Below, piece after piece: positions 25,815 to 35,134 of a stretch of DNA of 64,000 bases. The position numbers and the translations under genes are program-made. Each line of letters begins with the position of its first letter. Position 1 is the first letter of the stretch. Origin of the DNA: Candidatus Chlorohelix allophototropha (GTDB taxonomy: Bacteria > Chloroflexota > Chloroflexia > Chloroheliales > Chloroheliaceae); NCBI RefSeq assembly GCF_030389965.1, contig NZ_CP128400.1:558001-622000 (forward strand), read 5' to 3'. The notes beneath the pieces were generated by a model. It saw nothing but the letters and a program-made list of their open reading frames with translations, did not search any database and was not told the DNA's origin.

Positions 25815-27014
25815 ATGGCGCAGAGCGCACGGGAAGAAGTGGTAATAGTAGCAGGAGCACGCACCGGAGTTGGCACTTTTGGTGGGCAATTTAGTGAAGT
25901 TCCAGCCGCAGAATTGGGCGCTACCGCGATTAGAGCGGCAGTTGCGCGCGCCGGTATAAATGGCGCAGATATAAACGGGGTTGTAATGGGTTGTGCCGGA
26001 CAAGTTGGCAAGGATGCTTATGTATCACGCGCAGCCGGTCTAGGCGCGGGTTTGCCAATCGAGGTTCCGGCTGTAACAGTCAATCGGCTTTGTGGTAGCG
26101 GTTTGCAAGCGATTAACCAAGCTACCTTGGAAATCAGCAGCGGCAACGCCGAAATCATGGTAGCAGGCGGCACTGAGAATATGACCCGTTTTCCCTACTT
26201 CCTAGAAAAAGCCCGGTACGGCTATCGAATGGGCGACTCACCATTAATGGATAACCTGACTACCGTGCTCAGTGATCCTTTCACCAACAATCATATGGGA
26301 ATAACTGCCGAGAATTTGGCAGAGAAGTTTTCCATTAGCCGTGAAGACTCAGATGCTTTTGCCTTACGTAGCCAGCAATTAACCGATGCGGCAATTAAAG
26401 CAGGGTATTTTAAGGATCAAATAACCCCGGTCACCATACCCCAGAAGAAGGGCGAGCCATTACAAATAGTTGCCGATGAGCATCCTCGCCCACAGACAAC
26501 GCTGGATACGCTTGCCAAACTAAAACCGGCTTTCAAAAAAGACGGAGTTGTGACTGCCGGTAACGCTAGCGGTATAAACGATGCGGCAGCAGCGGTAGTG
26601 CTGATGTCTGCTTCAAAAGCTCAGCAACTTAAGCTGAAGCCAAAAGCACGCATCGTGGCGCAAGCGGTAGTGGGCGTACCACCGGAGATTATGGGAATTG
26701 GTCCGGTAATGGCGATATATTCGGTGCTTTCCAGAGCGCAAATGACCATTGACCAGATTGACATGATAGAGTTGAACGAAGCATTCGCTACCCAGGCGTT
26801 GGCTTGTATTCGCGAGCTTGATTTGGATATGGACAAAGTAAATATTAACGGTGGCGCTATTGCGCTTGGACATCCTATTGGCGCGACCGGTGCAATTCTA
26901 ACCGTCAAGCTGATGTACGAACTTGAACGGCGCGGCGCACGTTTTGGACTGATTACAGCCTGCATAGGTGGTGGTCAAGGTATCGCAACAATCTTGGAGA
27001 ACCTGAGCCTCTAA
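25815..27014 (+). CDS. phaA: Acetyl-CoA acetyltransferase / beta-ketothiolase of PHA operon
   Basis: Condenses acetyl-CoA (and possibly propionyl-CoA) to the 3-ketoacyl-CoA used for PHA synthesis. Thiolase signatures include Cys93 in LCGSGLQAIN, NEAFATQA, GHPIGATGA and CIGGGQGIA. I place the start at the ATG at 25815 (MAQSAREE), because AAGGAG at 25801-25806 is 8 nt upstream. A TTG at 25809 is too close to that Shine-Dalgarno. The protein differs clearly from the other thiolase at 19672-20868, so the cell has at least two. The gene symbol rests on its position directly before phaC. Confidence 0.88.
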   Translation: MAQSAREEVVIVAGARTGVGTFGGQFSEVPAAELGATAIRAAVARAGINGADINGVVMGCAGQVGKDAYVSRAAGLGAGLPIEVPAVTVNRLCGSGLQAINQATLEISSGNAEIMVAGGTENMTRFPYFLEKARYGYRMGDSPLMDNLTTVLSDPFTNNHMGITAENLAEKFSISREDSDAFALRSQQLTDAAIKAGYFKDQITPVTIPQKKGEPLQIVADEHPRPQTTLDTLAKLKPAFKKDGVVTAGNASGINDAAAAVVLMSASKAQQLKLKPKARIVAQAVVGVPPEIMGIGPVMAIYSVLSRAQMTIDQIDMIELNEAFATQALACIRELDLDMDKVNINGGAIALGHPIGATGAILTVKLMYELERRGARFGLITACIGGGQGIATILENLSL

Positions 27015-27032
27015 TAGCAGAGGAGTTGAGTA

Positions 27033-27067
27033 GGAAGGGTCACAAGCTTTTTTATCTGAACCCTTCC
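27033..27067 (+). other. Hairpin in the phaA-phaC gap
   Basis: GGAAGGGT (27033-27040) pairs with ACCCTTCC (27060-27067) around a 19-nt loop that contains a T6 run. A T-run inside the loop rather than after the stem does not make a standard terminator. It may alter the relative expression of the two genes. Confidence 0.4.
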
Positions 27068-27127
27068 TCTTCCCTCCTCTTAATTTTAAGGGGTGCAATT
27101 CCCTGATAAGGCTGTGGAGATAATACA

Positions 27128-28963
27128 ATGGTAGATTCGTTGGATAAAAGTCAAAACTATCCTTTTGAAGCTTGGAACAAATTCATTCAAACCACTCTCA
27201 AAACCAGTTCGTCGGTTCAACCTATGCCCTTGCCGATTCTGGATGGTAGTAAATTTGTAGACCCTTGGCTGAGTATGATTAATCAGGCTTGGAAAACAAA
27301 TCCCTACAAAAAGTTCCTTTCCCTTGAACCGGCAGAGTTCACAGAGGCATTTCAGCAATTGTGGACAGACACAATGGCTAATGCTTTCAATACAATGAAT
27401 AACTACAGCCATTTTATGCAGCAATATGCCGAGCTAATGACCACCGAAACCATGAAATTCTGGGGCAATCGCAATAAGTTGGAGGCGGTAGCACAACCAG
27501 AAAAGGGAGACAAGCGGTTCAACGCCCCGGAATGGGATGAATATGCGGTTTTCGATTCTCTCAAACAGTTTTATTTGCTTACGGCTACTACCCTGCTCAA
27601 AACCACCTCAGAGGCGCGTGGGTTGGATGAAAAACAGCAGCATAAGCTAATTTTCTATATTCGCCAGTTCCTTGATGCAATCAGCCCGACTAATTTTACT
27701 TTTACCAATCCGCTAGTGATTGAAGAAACCGTCAAAAGTGGTGGTCAAAATCTGGTTGCCGGTATGCAACACTTACTTAGGGACATAAAAGCTGGGCAAA
27801 TTAAAATGACCGATACCGAAGCTTTTGCTCCCGGTCGCAATCTGGCAATTACCCCCGGACAGGTGGTTTATCGCAATACTCTGATAGAGTTAATCCAGTA
27901 CACCCCAACCACTGCGAAAGTACATGAGTTTCCCATTTTATTTTTACCGCACTGGATAAACCGCTATTACATTCTGGATTTGCAAGCCCATAATAGCCTG
28001 ATTAAGTTCTTGGTCGATCAGGGCTTTACCGTTTTTGTAATTAGCTGGAAGAATCCGGATGCTTCTTGTGCGGATATTACTTTCGATGATTACCTCACAA
28101 TGGGTTCTCTCAAAGCCCTTGAGATTGTAAAGGATATAACCGGCTCGAAAAAGGTAAATACAGTTGGCTATTGCATTGGCGGTTCGTTACTTGCCATGAC
28201 ATTGCCCTATTTAGAGGCAAAGCACGATGATACCGTAAATTCAGGAACCTTCTTTGTTTCTATGCAAGATTTCAGCGATGTAGGCGAAACCAGCGTATTT
28301 ATTGACGAACCACAGGTTGCCTTAATGGACGGGCAAATGCAAAGTCAAGGCTTTCTGGATAGTCGCCAGATGGCTAATATGTTCAACCTATTAAGAGATA
28401 ATGACCTTATTTGGAGCAATGTAGTTAACAATTACCTGCTCGGTAAAGAGCCGCCCGCTTTCGATCTGCTTTATTGGAATGCAGACGGTACTCGGATGGC
28501 TCCCAAAGCACATTCCTATTACCTTCATAACATTTATCTTGAAAATAACCTCATCAAACCGGGCAAGATAGTGCTAAATGGTGTGCCGATTGACCTGAAC
28601 ACTATCAAACAGGATGTGTACTCAGTCGGTACTGAGCAAGACCACTTAGTACCCTGGAAATCGGCTTGGCGTATAACAAAGCTTATCAAAGGTAAGGTGC
28701 GATTTATTCTGGGAGGCAGCGGGCATATCGCCGGGATTATTAACCCCCCTTCCAAAGGACGGGGGTACTGGACAAATGATAAACCCGTTTCAACTGCTGA
28801 AGATTGGTTTGAAGGAGCAGAAGCACATAAGGGTAGTTGGTGGACAGATTGGGTGGAGTGGCTAAAAATCCGCTCGGGTAAGTTAGTGGATGTACCTTCA
28901 ATGGGCAACGAAAAGTATCAGCCTTTGGTTCCTGCACCGGGCACCTATGTTTTAGAAAAATAA
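27128..28963 (+). CDS. phaC: Class I poly(3-hydroxyalkanoate) synthase
   Basis: Polymerises 3-hydroxyacyl-CoA into PHA granules. At 611 aa it has class I length, with an N-terminal domain of about 230 residues and then an alpha/beta-hydrolase fold. The lipase-like box GYCIGGSL holds nucleophile Cys349. The catalytic Asp505 is in TEQDHLVPW and His533 in GGSGHIAG. The family motif FVISWKNPDAS precedes the box. A GGAG lies 9 nt before the ATG. No phaE or phaR subunit gene is adjacent, consistent with class I rather than class III/IV. No phasin gene is seen in the window. Confidence 0.96.
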   Translation: MVDSLDKSQNYPFEAWNKFIQTTLKTSSSVQPMPLPILDGSKFVDPWLSMINQAWKTNPYKKFLSLEPAEFTEAFQQLWTDTMANAFNTMNNYSHFMQQYAELMTTETMKFWGNRNKLEAVAQPEKGDKRFNAPEWDEYAVFDSLKQFYLLTATTLLKTTSEARGLDEKQQHKLIFYIRQFLDAISPTNFTFTNPLVIEETVKSGGQNLVAGMQHLLRDIKAGQIKMTDTEAFAPGRNLAITPGQVVYRNTLIELIQYTPTTAKVHEFPILFLPHWINRYYILDLQAHNSLIKFLVDQGFTVFVISWKNPDASCADITFDDYLTMGSLKALEIVKDITGSKKVNTVGYCIGGSLLAMTLPYLEAKHDDTVNSGTFFVSMQDFSDVGETSVFIDEPQVALMDGQMQSQGFLDSRQMANMFNLLRDNDLIWSNVVNNYLLGKEPPAFDLLYWNADGTRMAPKAHSYYLHNIYLENNLIKPGKIVLNGVPIDLNTIKQDVYSVGTEQDHLVPWKSAWRITKLIKGKVRFILGGSGHIAGIINPPSKGRGYWTNDKPVSTAEDWFEGAEAHKGSWWTDWVEWLKIRSGKLVDVPSMGNEKYQPLVPAPGTYVLEK

Positions 28964-28991
28964 CTTTTGTGCAGATGCTATGGAGAGAAGA

Positions 28992-29462
28992 ATGAAGACC
29001 CATACTATTGAGTTTGAAGTACAGCACGAAGATACCGATATGCAAGGTGCTGCATTCAATCCCAAATATCTCTTCTGGTTTGATACGGCTACAAATGCTT
29101 TTCTAAAATCTGTTGGACTGCACTATGGACAGTTATTATCCCAATATCACTATGCCTACCCGGTAACCGAATGTGGATGCCAATTCATTAATACCATGCA
29201 CTACGATAGACCGGTTAAGGTTGCTACCAGCCTTACCGAATTAAAGGAACATTCTTTCAAGTTGCAGCACGACATTTTCAGCGGTGACATGCTATTGGGC
29301 AGCGGGTATGAGGTGAGAATCTGGGTGAGGATTGATCAGCCGGAAAATAACAGGCGTATTGTGGTTGTACCGATTCCCGAAGAGATGGTTTTAAAGCTTT
29401 TGGAGGTTAGCAATAGTTATCAGACCGGGACTTACAGTGAACATGACAATTTACAAGACTAA
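28992..29462 (+). CDS. Hotdog-fold acyl-CoA thioesterase (4HBT/FadM-like)
   Basis: A small cytoplasmic thioesterase of about 156 aa. The 4HBT signature appears as HEDTDMQGAAFNPKYLFWFD, with the expected catalytic Asp in DTDMQG, followed by the long hotdog helix (ATNAFLKSVGL). I use the ATG at 28992, because GGAG lies 6 nt upstream; the ATG at 28980 lacks a ribosome-binding site. It sits between phaC and the reductase gene, so it may hydrolyse hydroxyacyl-CoA or ketoacyl-CoA and limit or redirect the PHA precursor pool. Substrate is not predictable from sequence. Confidence 0.82.
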   Translation: MKTHTIEFEVQHEDTDMQGAAFNPKYLFWFDTATNAFLKSVGLHYGQLLSQYHYAYPVTECGCQFINTMHYDRPVKVATSLTELKEHSFKLQHDIFSGDMLLGSGYEVRIWVRIDQPENNRRIVVVPIPEEMVLKLLEVSNSYQTGTYSEHDNLQD

Positions 29463-29553
29463 AGGTGTAATTACTAGTAAACCAATTTGTTCAATAGAGT
29501 TGTAATTCTTATTGAGGCTAAAAAAGCCCTTTTGTGATGTACAGGAGGTTTAG

Positions 29554-30303
29554 TTGGTTATGAGAAAGTTAGAAGGTAAGGTCGCGATTGTTACAGGAGG
29601 CTCCAGAGGAATTGGACGCGATATTGCGTTAGCTCTGGGAAAAGAGGGTGCGGGAGTAGTGGTCAACTATGCCCGTAATCAGGATGAAGCCGATAAGGTA
29701 GTGGCAGAAATCATGGCATATGATAGCCCGGCGGTTGCGATAAGAGCAAATGTTGCCAACCACGAAGAAATCGCCGAAATGGTGACGGCAACTCTAGAGA
29801 AATTTGGTCGGATTGATATCTTGGTCAACAACGCTGGTATCAATCGCGATAAATCTTTCAAGAATATGACGGTCGATGCCTGGAATGAGGTAATTGCCAC
29901 CAATCTTGGCGGTGTCTTTAACTGCACTCATCTGGTATTACCGACTATGTTGAATCAAAAAAGTGGCTTTATCGTAAACATCGGTAGCGCCAATGGGCAG
30001 GTTGCCTCTTTTGGGCAGACCAATTATAGCGCATCAAAAGCCGGTATTATCGGGTTAACCCGAAGTTTGGCGCTTGAATTGGGCAGAAGTGGTGTAACAG
30101 TAAACATAGTCAGCCCCGGTTTTACCAGCACCGATATGCTTTCAGGGATGCCGGATGACGTTCTGGATAAGATAAGGGCAAAGATTCCTATGAATCGCTT
30201 GGGCGCAGCGGAGGAAGTGGCTAAAGGAGTTTTATTCTTGGTCACTGAAGGCAGTTACATTACCGGACAGCAGATTAATATTAACGGTGGCTACACTATG
30301 TAG
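29554..30303 (+). CDS. phaB: SDR-family 3-ketoacyl-CoA/ACP reductase (acetoacetyl-CoA reductase role)
   Basis: A short-chain dehydrogenase of 249 aa. The Rossmann TGGSRGIG lies near residue 14, NNAG near 92, and the Ser-Tyr-Lys triad is in NIGSANGQ and YSASKAG, all intact. The family includes FabG and PhaB, which differ little. The placement after phaC and a thiolase points to NADPH-dependent reduction of 3-ketoacyl-CoA for PHA. AGGAGG at 29543-29548 serves either TTG at 29554 (spacing 5) or ATG at 29560 (spacing 11). The preceding 91-bp gap means it could also have its own promoter. Confidence 0.85.
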   Translation: MVMRKLEGKVAIVTGGSRGIGRDIALALGKEGAGVVVNYARNQDEADKVVAEIMAYDSPAVAIRANVANHEEIAEMVTATLEKFGRIDILVNNAGINRDKSFKNMTVDAWNEVIATNLGGVFNCTHLVLPTMLNQKSGFIVNIGSANGQVASFGQTNYSASKAGIIGLTRSLALELGRSGVTVNIVSPGFTSTDMLSGMPDDVLDKIRAKIPMNRLGAAEEVAKGVLFLVTEGSYITGQQININGGYTM

Positions 30304-30312
30304 CATGCCCTA

Positions 30313-30334
30313 CTTTGCCATAGATTTGGCAAAG
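30313..30334 (+). terminator. Hairpin after the PHA operon
   Basis: CTTTGCCA (30313-30320) and TGGCAAAG (30327-30334) form a perfect 8-bp stem with a 6-nt loop, 10 bp after the reductase stop. No T-run follows. It is a candidate 3' end of the PHA transcript. Confidence 0.45.
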
Positions 30335-30352
30335 CCTTAAACGATTGCAAAT

Positions 30353-30419
30353 AGAAGGCGGCAACCTGTCCGGCAAATTGATGTCGGTGGGATAATGCAA
30401 CTAAGTTGTTCCGCCTTCT
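30353..30419. repeat. Inverted repeat AGAAGGCGG / CCGCCTTCT
   Basis: Perfect 9-bp arms at 30353-30361 and 30411-30419, 49 bp apart, in the gap between the PHA and hut clusters. Function unknown. Confidence 0.4.
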
Positions 30420-30421
30420 AA

Positions 30422-30613
30422 CTTCATGCACCCAATGAATCGTACTTGTTCGGGCAATTGGACAACCTAAATTTGTATTCCCTGCTTTGGGCAAAAATAC
30501 CGACCTTAAAGCCGCTTCAAACTGCCCTTAAACTTCTGGATATTGCCGATAGCGAAATGAAAGCCTATCTACCCGATTATGCCGGAGCAGTTTTGGAAGT
30601 GGCTAAACGCTAG
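30422..30613 (+). pseudogene. Possible 3' gene remnant (63 open codons)
   Basis: The 331-bp gap between phaB and hutH contains an open frame from 30422 to the TAG at 30611-30613. It reads as a protein C-terminus (for example SLLWAKIPTLKPLQTALKLL and YLPDYAGAVLEVAKR), with protein-like composition and amphipathic helices. There is no ATG before the middle and no ribosome-binding site; a TTG at 30446 is the first possible start. I recognise no family. It may be the tail of a lost gene or a short hypothetical protein. Confidence 0.25.
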
Positions 30614-30634
30614 GTACAAGCAACCCTTGTGAGG

Positions 30635-32185
30635 TCATGATTCCGAATAATGCAGATTGCCACCCGCAACAAGCGCCTTTACCTTCTCAATATACTGATA
30701 TAGCACCGTATCGCTTTCAAGAAAGGGGACATGCTTTCGCACCAATTCGTAAACCGCGCGTGTACCGTTGCCCAATTGCGCGCCCGGAGGCAATTTTTCT
30801 TTGCGAAAGTCGATACCCTGCGCTGCCGACATTAGTTCCAACGACAAGATATGTTCCACATTGCTGATGATTTGACGCGCATGTAGGGCAGCGTTACAGC
30901 CCATGCTTACATGATCTTCGATGTTAGCAGAGGTTGGAATGGTATCAACACTGGAAGGATGCGCCAGCACCTTATTCTCGGTTGCCAAAGCAGCAGCGGT
31001 ATATTGCATAATCATAAAACCTGAATTCAAGCCGCTATTTCGAGTCAAAAAGGCGGGGAGTAAAGTACCGTGCACTCCCTCATCCAGAAGGCGCATGAGC
31101 CTGCGCTCAGAAATATTGCCAAGCTCTGCCATTGCTATGCTCAGATAATCCAGCGCAATTGCCAGCGGTTCGCCATGAAAATTGCCGCCCGATAGCACTT
31201 CTATAGATTCGTCCTCTTCATTTACAAAGATCAAGGGATTATCCGTAACTGAGTTCAGTTCGATTCGCATCATCCAATCCAGATAAGCGATTGCCTCGCG
31301 AATAGCTCCATGCACCTGCGGAATACAGCGCAGTGAGTAATTATCCTGTATATTTTTGGGGTCAGGCTGGCGCGTAAAATTGCTGTTTTCCAGAATCCGG
31401 CGGAGATGTGCGGCACATTCCATTTGGCGAGGCAACGGGCGCAAGCGATGAATCCTCTCATCAAAAGCCTGCACCGTGCCGTTCAAAGCTTCAAGGCTCA
31501 GGCATGCAATCAAGTCAGCCGCACGCATCAATAACTCGGCGCGATGGGTTTCAAGCACACCCAACGCGCACATAACCGAGGTGCCGTTGGTGAGGGCAAG
31601 ACCTTCTTTTGCTACCAAGCTTACCGACTCTAGCCCGGCGCGTTTGAGCGCATCTAATCCCGGCAGCACTTCTCCGTAGAACTCTGCCTCACCTTCACCG
31701 ATTAGCACCAAGCTCATATGCGCCAGAGGCGCTAAATCCCCGCTTGCGCCTAGCGAACCTTTCTCCGGTATGCAGGGATGTATCCCTTTATTAATAAGGT
31801 CAACCAGCCGTTGCAAAGTTTCGTAGCGGATGCCAGAATAACCGCTGGCGAGGGTGTTGGCGCGAATCAGCATGATTGCTCTGGTGGTGGGGATGTCAAA
31901 AATTTGCCCTGTGCCAACCGCATGGCTAACAAGGATATTTTGCTGCAACCGCGCAACTTCTTCACGCGGAATCAGCCGATCCTTTAGTGCGCCAAAGCCA
32001 GTAGTGATGCCGTAGGCAATTTGCCCGCGCTCTACCAATGTGTTTACCGCTGCGGCTGCCCGCGCTATCTTCGTTTTACTCTCCCCACTGATTTCGACTC
32101 TTGGGTTATTGGGGCTGCCATATGCCACCGCAATTACCTGTTCAATGGTGAGGTTGCTACCGTCCAGAATAACCGTTTCAGCCAT
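30635..32185 (-). CDS. hutH: Histidine ammonia-lyase
   Basis: First step of histidine degradation: histidine to urocanate plus ammonia. At 516 aa it is normal for the family, with the self-forming MIO cofactor motif Ala-Ser-Gly in GSLGASGDLAPLAHM and conserved DNPLIF, plus GCNAALHARQ and the C-terminal SAAQGIDFRK. The ATG at 32185 overlaps the hutI stop by 8 nt, so the two are translationally coupled. It is the last gene of the hut operon. Its stop is followed by the remnant-bearing gap next to the PHA operon. Confidence 0.96.
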   Translation of the reverse strand: MAETVILDGSNLTIEQVIAVAYGSPNNPRVEISGESKTKIARAAAAVNTLVERGQIAYGITTGFGALKDRLIPREEVARLQQNILVSHAVGTGQIFDIPTTRAIMLIRANTLASGYSGIRYETLQRLVDLINKGIHPCIPEKGSLGASGDLAPLAHMSLVLIGEGEAEFYGEVLPGLDALKRAGLESVSLVAKEGLALTNGTSVMCALGVLETHRAELLMRAADLIACLSLEALNGTVQAFDERIHRLRPLPRQMECAAHLRRILENSNFTRQPDPKNIQDNYSLRCIPQVHGAIREAIAYLDWMMRIELNSVTDNPLIFVNEEDESIEVLSGGNFHGEPLAIALDYLSIAMAELGNISERRLMRLLDEGVHGTLLPAFLTRNSGLNSGFMIMQYTAAALATENKVLAHPSSVDTIPTSANIEDHVSMGCNAALHARQIISNVEHILSLELMSAAQGIDFRKEKLPPGAQLGNGTRAVYELVRKHVPFLESDTVLYQYIEKVKALVAGGNLHYSES

Positions 32186-33452
32186 TCAGCCGCTTGCCTT
32201 TCTTGAAAATATGTTTCACCAGATTTACGCCAAATTGATATGCTAGATGTCGGTAATCTGATACATCTAACACCAGCAAATCTGCTTGTTTTCCAACTTC
32301 GATAGAGCCGATACGCTCGCCCATACCGCTTGCATACGCCGCATTAATCGTCACCGCATTCAAGGCTTCGGAAGGCAACAAGCGTTGATAGCGGCAAGCT
32401 ATCGCCATAACCAGCGGGATAGAGGGGCAAGGCGCAGAGCCGGGATTAATATCCGTTGCCAGTGCTAACGCCGCTCCCTGATTTATAATTTCGTGGGCGT
32501 TGGCAAAATGGTTACTGCCAAGGTTAAAATTGACTGCCGGGATAACCACTGCCACTGTTTCCGAGTTGGCAAGTTTTGCTATCTCGTTGGCATGGGTAAA
32601 ATCGAGATGGTCAATCGAGGTTGCACCCAACTCAATTGCTATGCTCGTACCCCCTAACGGCACAAATTCATCCACATGCGCTTTAAGCTTAAAACCGAGC
32701 TTTGCGCTTGCTTCCAGCAATTGACGGGTTTGTTCTGCGCTAAATGCGCCCTGTTCACAGAAAATATCCACGAAACAGGGTTTACCATGCGCTTTAAAAC
32801 TGCTTTGAGCATACCAGTTTGCTACGGCTGGCAGCATTTGTGCTATCACCAGTTCGATATACTCGTTTGCGCGTCCGGCAAACTCAGGCGGAATGCTGTG
32901 CGCTCCCAAAAAGGTTGGTATAAGTTCAATTGGCTGCGTTCGATCTAGTTCCTCAATTACCCGTAGCATTTTTAGCTCGCTGTCCGTATCCAAGCCGTAC
33001 CCCGTTTTTACTTCGGCGGTGGTAGTTCCCAACATTAGCATAGTTTGCAAACGTGCTAGGCTTTCCTTGTAAAGCTGTTCCGGGCTGGCAGCGCGGGTTT
33101 TGCGCATCGTACTGTTTATCCCGCCTCCCGCCTGCATAATTTCGAGGTATGTTTTTCCGGCAATCCGCATATCAAATTCATCTACGCGCTCTCCGGCATA
33201 CACCGCATGGGTATGTGCGTCTACGAAACCGGGGCAGACTACGCGCCCCCCGGCATCATATTTATCGGTAGAATCGTACTGTCCAAGGATTTCGGGAGAA
33301 GCCCCCACCGCTAGAATTTGCCCGTTTTTAATTGCCACCGCTCCATCGGCTATTTTCCCAACCTCGCGCATTGCCGCACCGCGTTTAGGCGCGTGTTGGC
33401 TGGCGCATGTAACCAATTGCCCTGCATTATAGATTATCAAATCCGCTTGCAT
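32178..33452 (-). CDS. hutI: Imidazolonepropionase
   Basis: Third step of histidine degradation: hydrolysis of 4-imidazolone-5-propanoate to N-formimino-L-glutamate. It is an amidohydrolase-fold protein of 424 aa. Metal-binding HTH is in FVDAHTHAVYAG, GERVDEFDMR and AGGGINSTMRKTRAA are family signatures, and further ligands appear in LKAHVDEF and ATDINPGSAP. The ATG at 33452 is 14 bp after the hutU stop. The end of the gene overlaps the hutH start. Confidence 0.95.
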   Translation of the reverse strand: MQADLIIYNAGQLVTCASQHAPKRGAAMREVGKIADGAVAIKNGQILAVGASPEILGQYDSTDKYDAGGRVVCPGFVDAHTHAVYAGERVDEFDMRIAGKTYLEIMQAGGGINSTMRKTRAASPEQLYKESLARLQTMLMLGTTTAEVKTGYGLDTDSELKMLRVIEELDRTQPIELIPTFLGAHSIPPEFAGRANEYIELVIAQMLPAVANWYAQSSFKAHGKPCFVDIFCEQGAFSAEQTRQLLEASAKLGFKLKAHVDEFVPLGGTSIAIELGATSIDHLDFTHANEIAKLANSETVAVVIPAVNFNLGSNHFANAHEIINQGAALALATDINPGSAPCPSIPLVMAIACRYQRLLPSEALNAVTINAAYASGMGERIGSIEVGKQADLLVLDVSDYRHLAYQFGVNLVKHIFKKGKRLNG

Positions 33453-33466
33453 ACTTTGCTTAACCT

Positions 33467-35122
33467 TTATTGTTGTTCCATCATCGGGATTTTCAGGTGG
33501 TTTGCACGGGCAAAGTTAATTGCTTCGGGATAGCCTGCATCCACATGACGCACCACGCCCATTCCGGGATCGGTGGTCAACACGCGCTCTAACCTGCGTG
33601 CCGCTTCGGGTGTGCCATCTGCTACTATCACTTGTCCGGCGTGGATGCTGTAACCTATACCCACTCCACCCCCATGATGCAAGCTAACCCACGTTGCGCC
33701 ACCTACCGCATTTATCAGGGCGTTTAGCAAGGGCCAGTCGGCGATAGCATCCGAGCCGTCGCGCATCGCTTCGGTTTCGCGATTGGGGCTTGCAACCGAG
33801 CCTGAATCGAGATGGTCACGTCCTATTACAATAGGCGCTTCCAGTTCGCTAGAAGCCACCATCTCGTTAAATTTCAAGCCAGCTTTCACTCGCTCGCCGT
33901 AGCCGAGCCAGCAGATACGGGCGGGCAACCCTTGAAATTCCACCTGTTTGGCAGCCATTTCTATCCAGTTGCACAGGTGCTTGTCATCCGGGAAGAGTTC
34001 CATTATGGCACGATCGGTTTTATAGATGTCTTGCGGGTTGCCAGATAATGCCACCCAACGAAACGGGCCTTTTCCTTCGCAGAAAAGCGGACGAATATAG
34101 GCAGGTACAAAGCCGGGATAATCAAAAGCGTTTTTCAAGCCATTATCATAAGCACGTTGACGTAGGTTGTTGCCGTAGTCAAAAACGATGCTGCCTTTAG
34201 CTTGCCAATCCAGCATCGCCTGCACATGCTGCGTAATCGAATCCATTACGCGCTTATCGTAGCTGTCAGGGTCACTTTCGCGCAGGGCTTTTGCAGCATC
34301 AAGGCTCAAGCCAGCCGGAATATAGCCATAGCGTATATCATGCGCGGCGGTTTGGTCGGTAACAATATCGGGTACGACTCCGCGCCTGACCAGTTCGGGC
34401 AGCACTTCGGCAGCGTTGCCGATTACCGCAATTGAGCGCGGTCGTTTTACATCCAGATATTCCTGCGCTACTTCCAACGCTTCATCGAGGTTAGCATAAA
34501 CCACATCCACTTGACGCATGGACTTGCGCCGTTCCGCTCTCCAAGGGTCAACTTCCACGAAAAGACCCACCCCACCGTTCATAGTTACCGACAACGGTTG
34601 CGCCCCACCCATTTCACCCAACCCAGCAGTTACCACGAATTTCCCTTTCAAATCCGCCCAGCCGTGTTTGCGCGCTAATGCGCCAAATGTTTCGTAAGTG
34701 CCTTGCAAAATCCCTTGCGTACCGATATAAATCCAACTCCCGGCGGTCATCTGACCGTACATTATCAACCCTTCCGCTTCCCACTTGTCGAAATTCTTTT
34801 GGGTAGCCCATGCCGGTACGATGTTGGAGTTGGCGATTAGCACTCTAGGGGCATCGGTATGTGTCCTGAAAATGGCTACGGGCTTGCCGGATTGTACCAA
34901 CAGCGTTTCGTCCGGCTCAAGTTCACGTAAGCATTTAAGGATAGCATCATAGGATTGCCAGTTGCGGGCAGCTTTGCCCCGCCCCCCATATACAATCAGG
35001 TTATCGGGGTCGAAAGCCACTTGCGGGTCAAGGTTGTTCTGGAGCATGCGATATGCCGCTTCGATAGTCCAGTTTTTGCAGCTAAGCTGCGTGCCTCGTG
35101 GCGCATGTATTTCCCGGTGCAT
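33467..35122 (-). CDS. hutU: Urocanate hydratase
   Basis: Second step of histidine degradation: adds water to urocanate, using tightly bound NAD as electrophile. The protein of 551 aa has the N-terminal [23 protein letters not shown], a Gly-rich NAD region ([19 protein letters not shown]) and the conserved Cys in [16 protein letters not shown] precedes the ATG at 35122. The gap to the upstream hutG stop is 12 bp, so all four hut genes form one transcript. Confidence 0.97.
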   Translation of the reverse strand: MHREIHAPRGTQLSCKNWTIEAAYRMLQNNLDPQVAFDPDNLIVYGGRGKAARNWQSYDAILKCLRELEPDETLLVQSGKPVAIFRTHTDAPRVLIANSNIVPAWATQKNFDKWEAEGLIMYGQMTAGSWIYIGTQGILQGTYETFGALARKHGWADLKGKFVVTAGLGEMGGAQPLSVTMNGGVGLFVEVDPWRAERRKSMRQVDVVYANLDEALEVAQEYLDVKRPRSIAVIGNAAEVLPELVRRGVVPDIVTDQTAAHDIRYGYIPAGLSLDAAKALRESDPDSYDKRVMDSITQHVQAMLDWQAKGSIVFDYGNNLRQRAYDNGLKNAFDYPGFVPAYIRPLFCEGKGPFRWVALSGNPQDIYKTDRAIMELFPDDKHLCNWIEMAAKQVEFQGLPARICWLGYGERVKAGLKFNEMVASSELEAPIVIGRDHLDSGSVASPNRETEAMRDGSDAIADWPLLNALINAVGGATWVSLHHGGGVGIGYSIHAGQVIVADGTPEAARRLERVLTTDPGMGVVRHVDAGYPEAINFARANHLKIPMMEQQ

Positions 35123-35134
35123 AGCTGACTCCTC

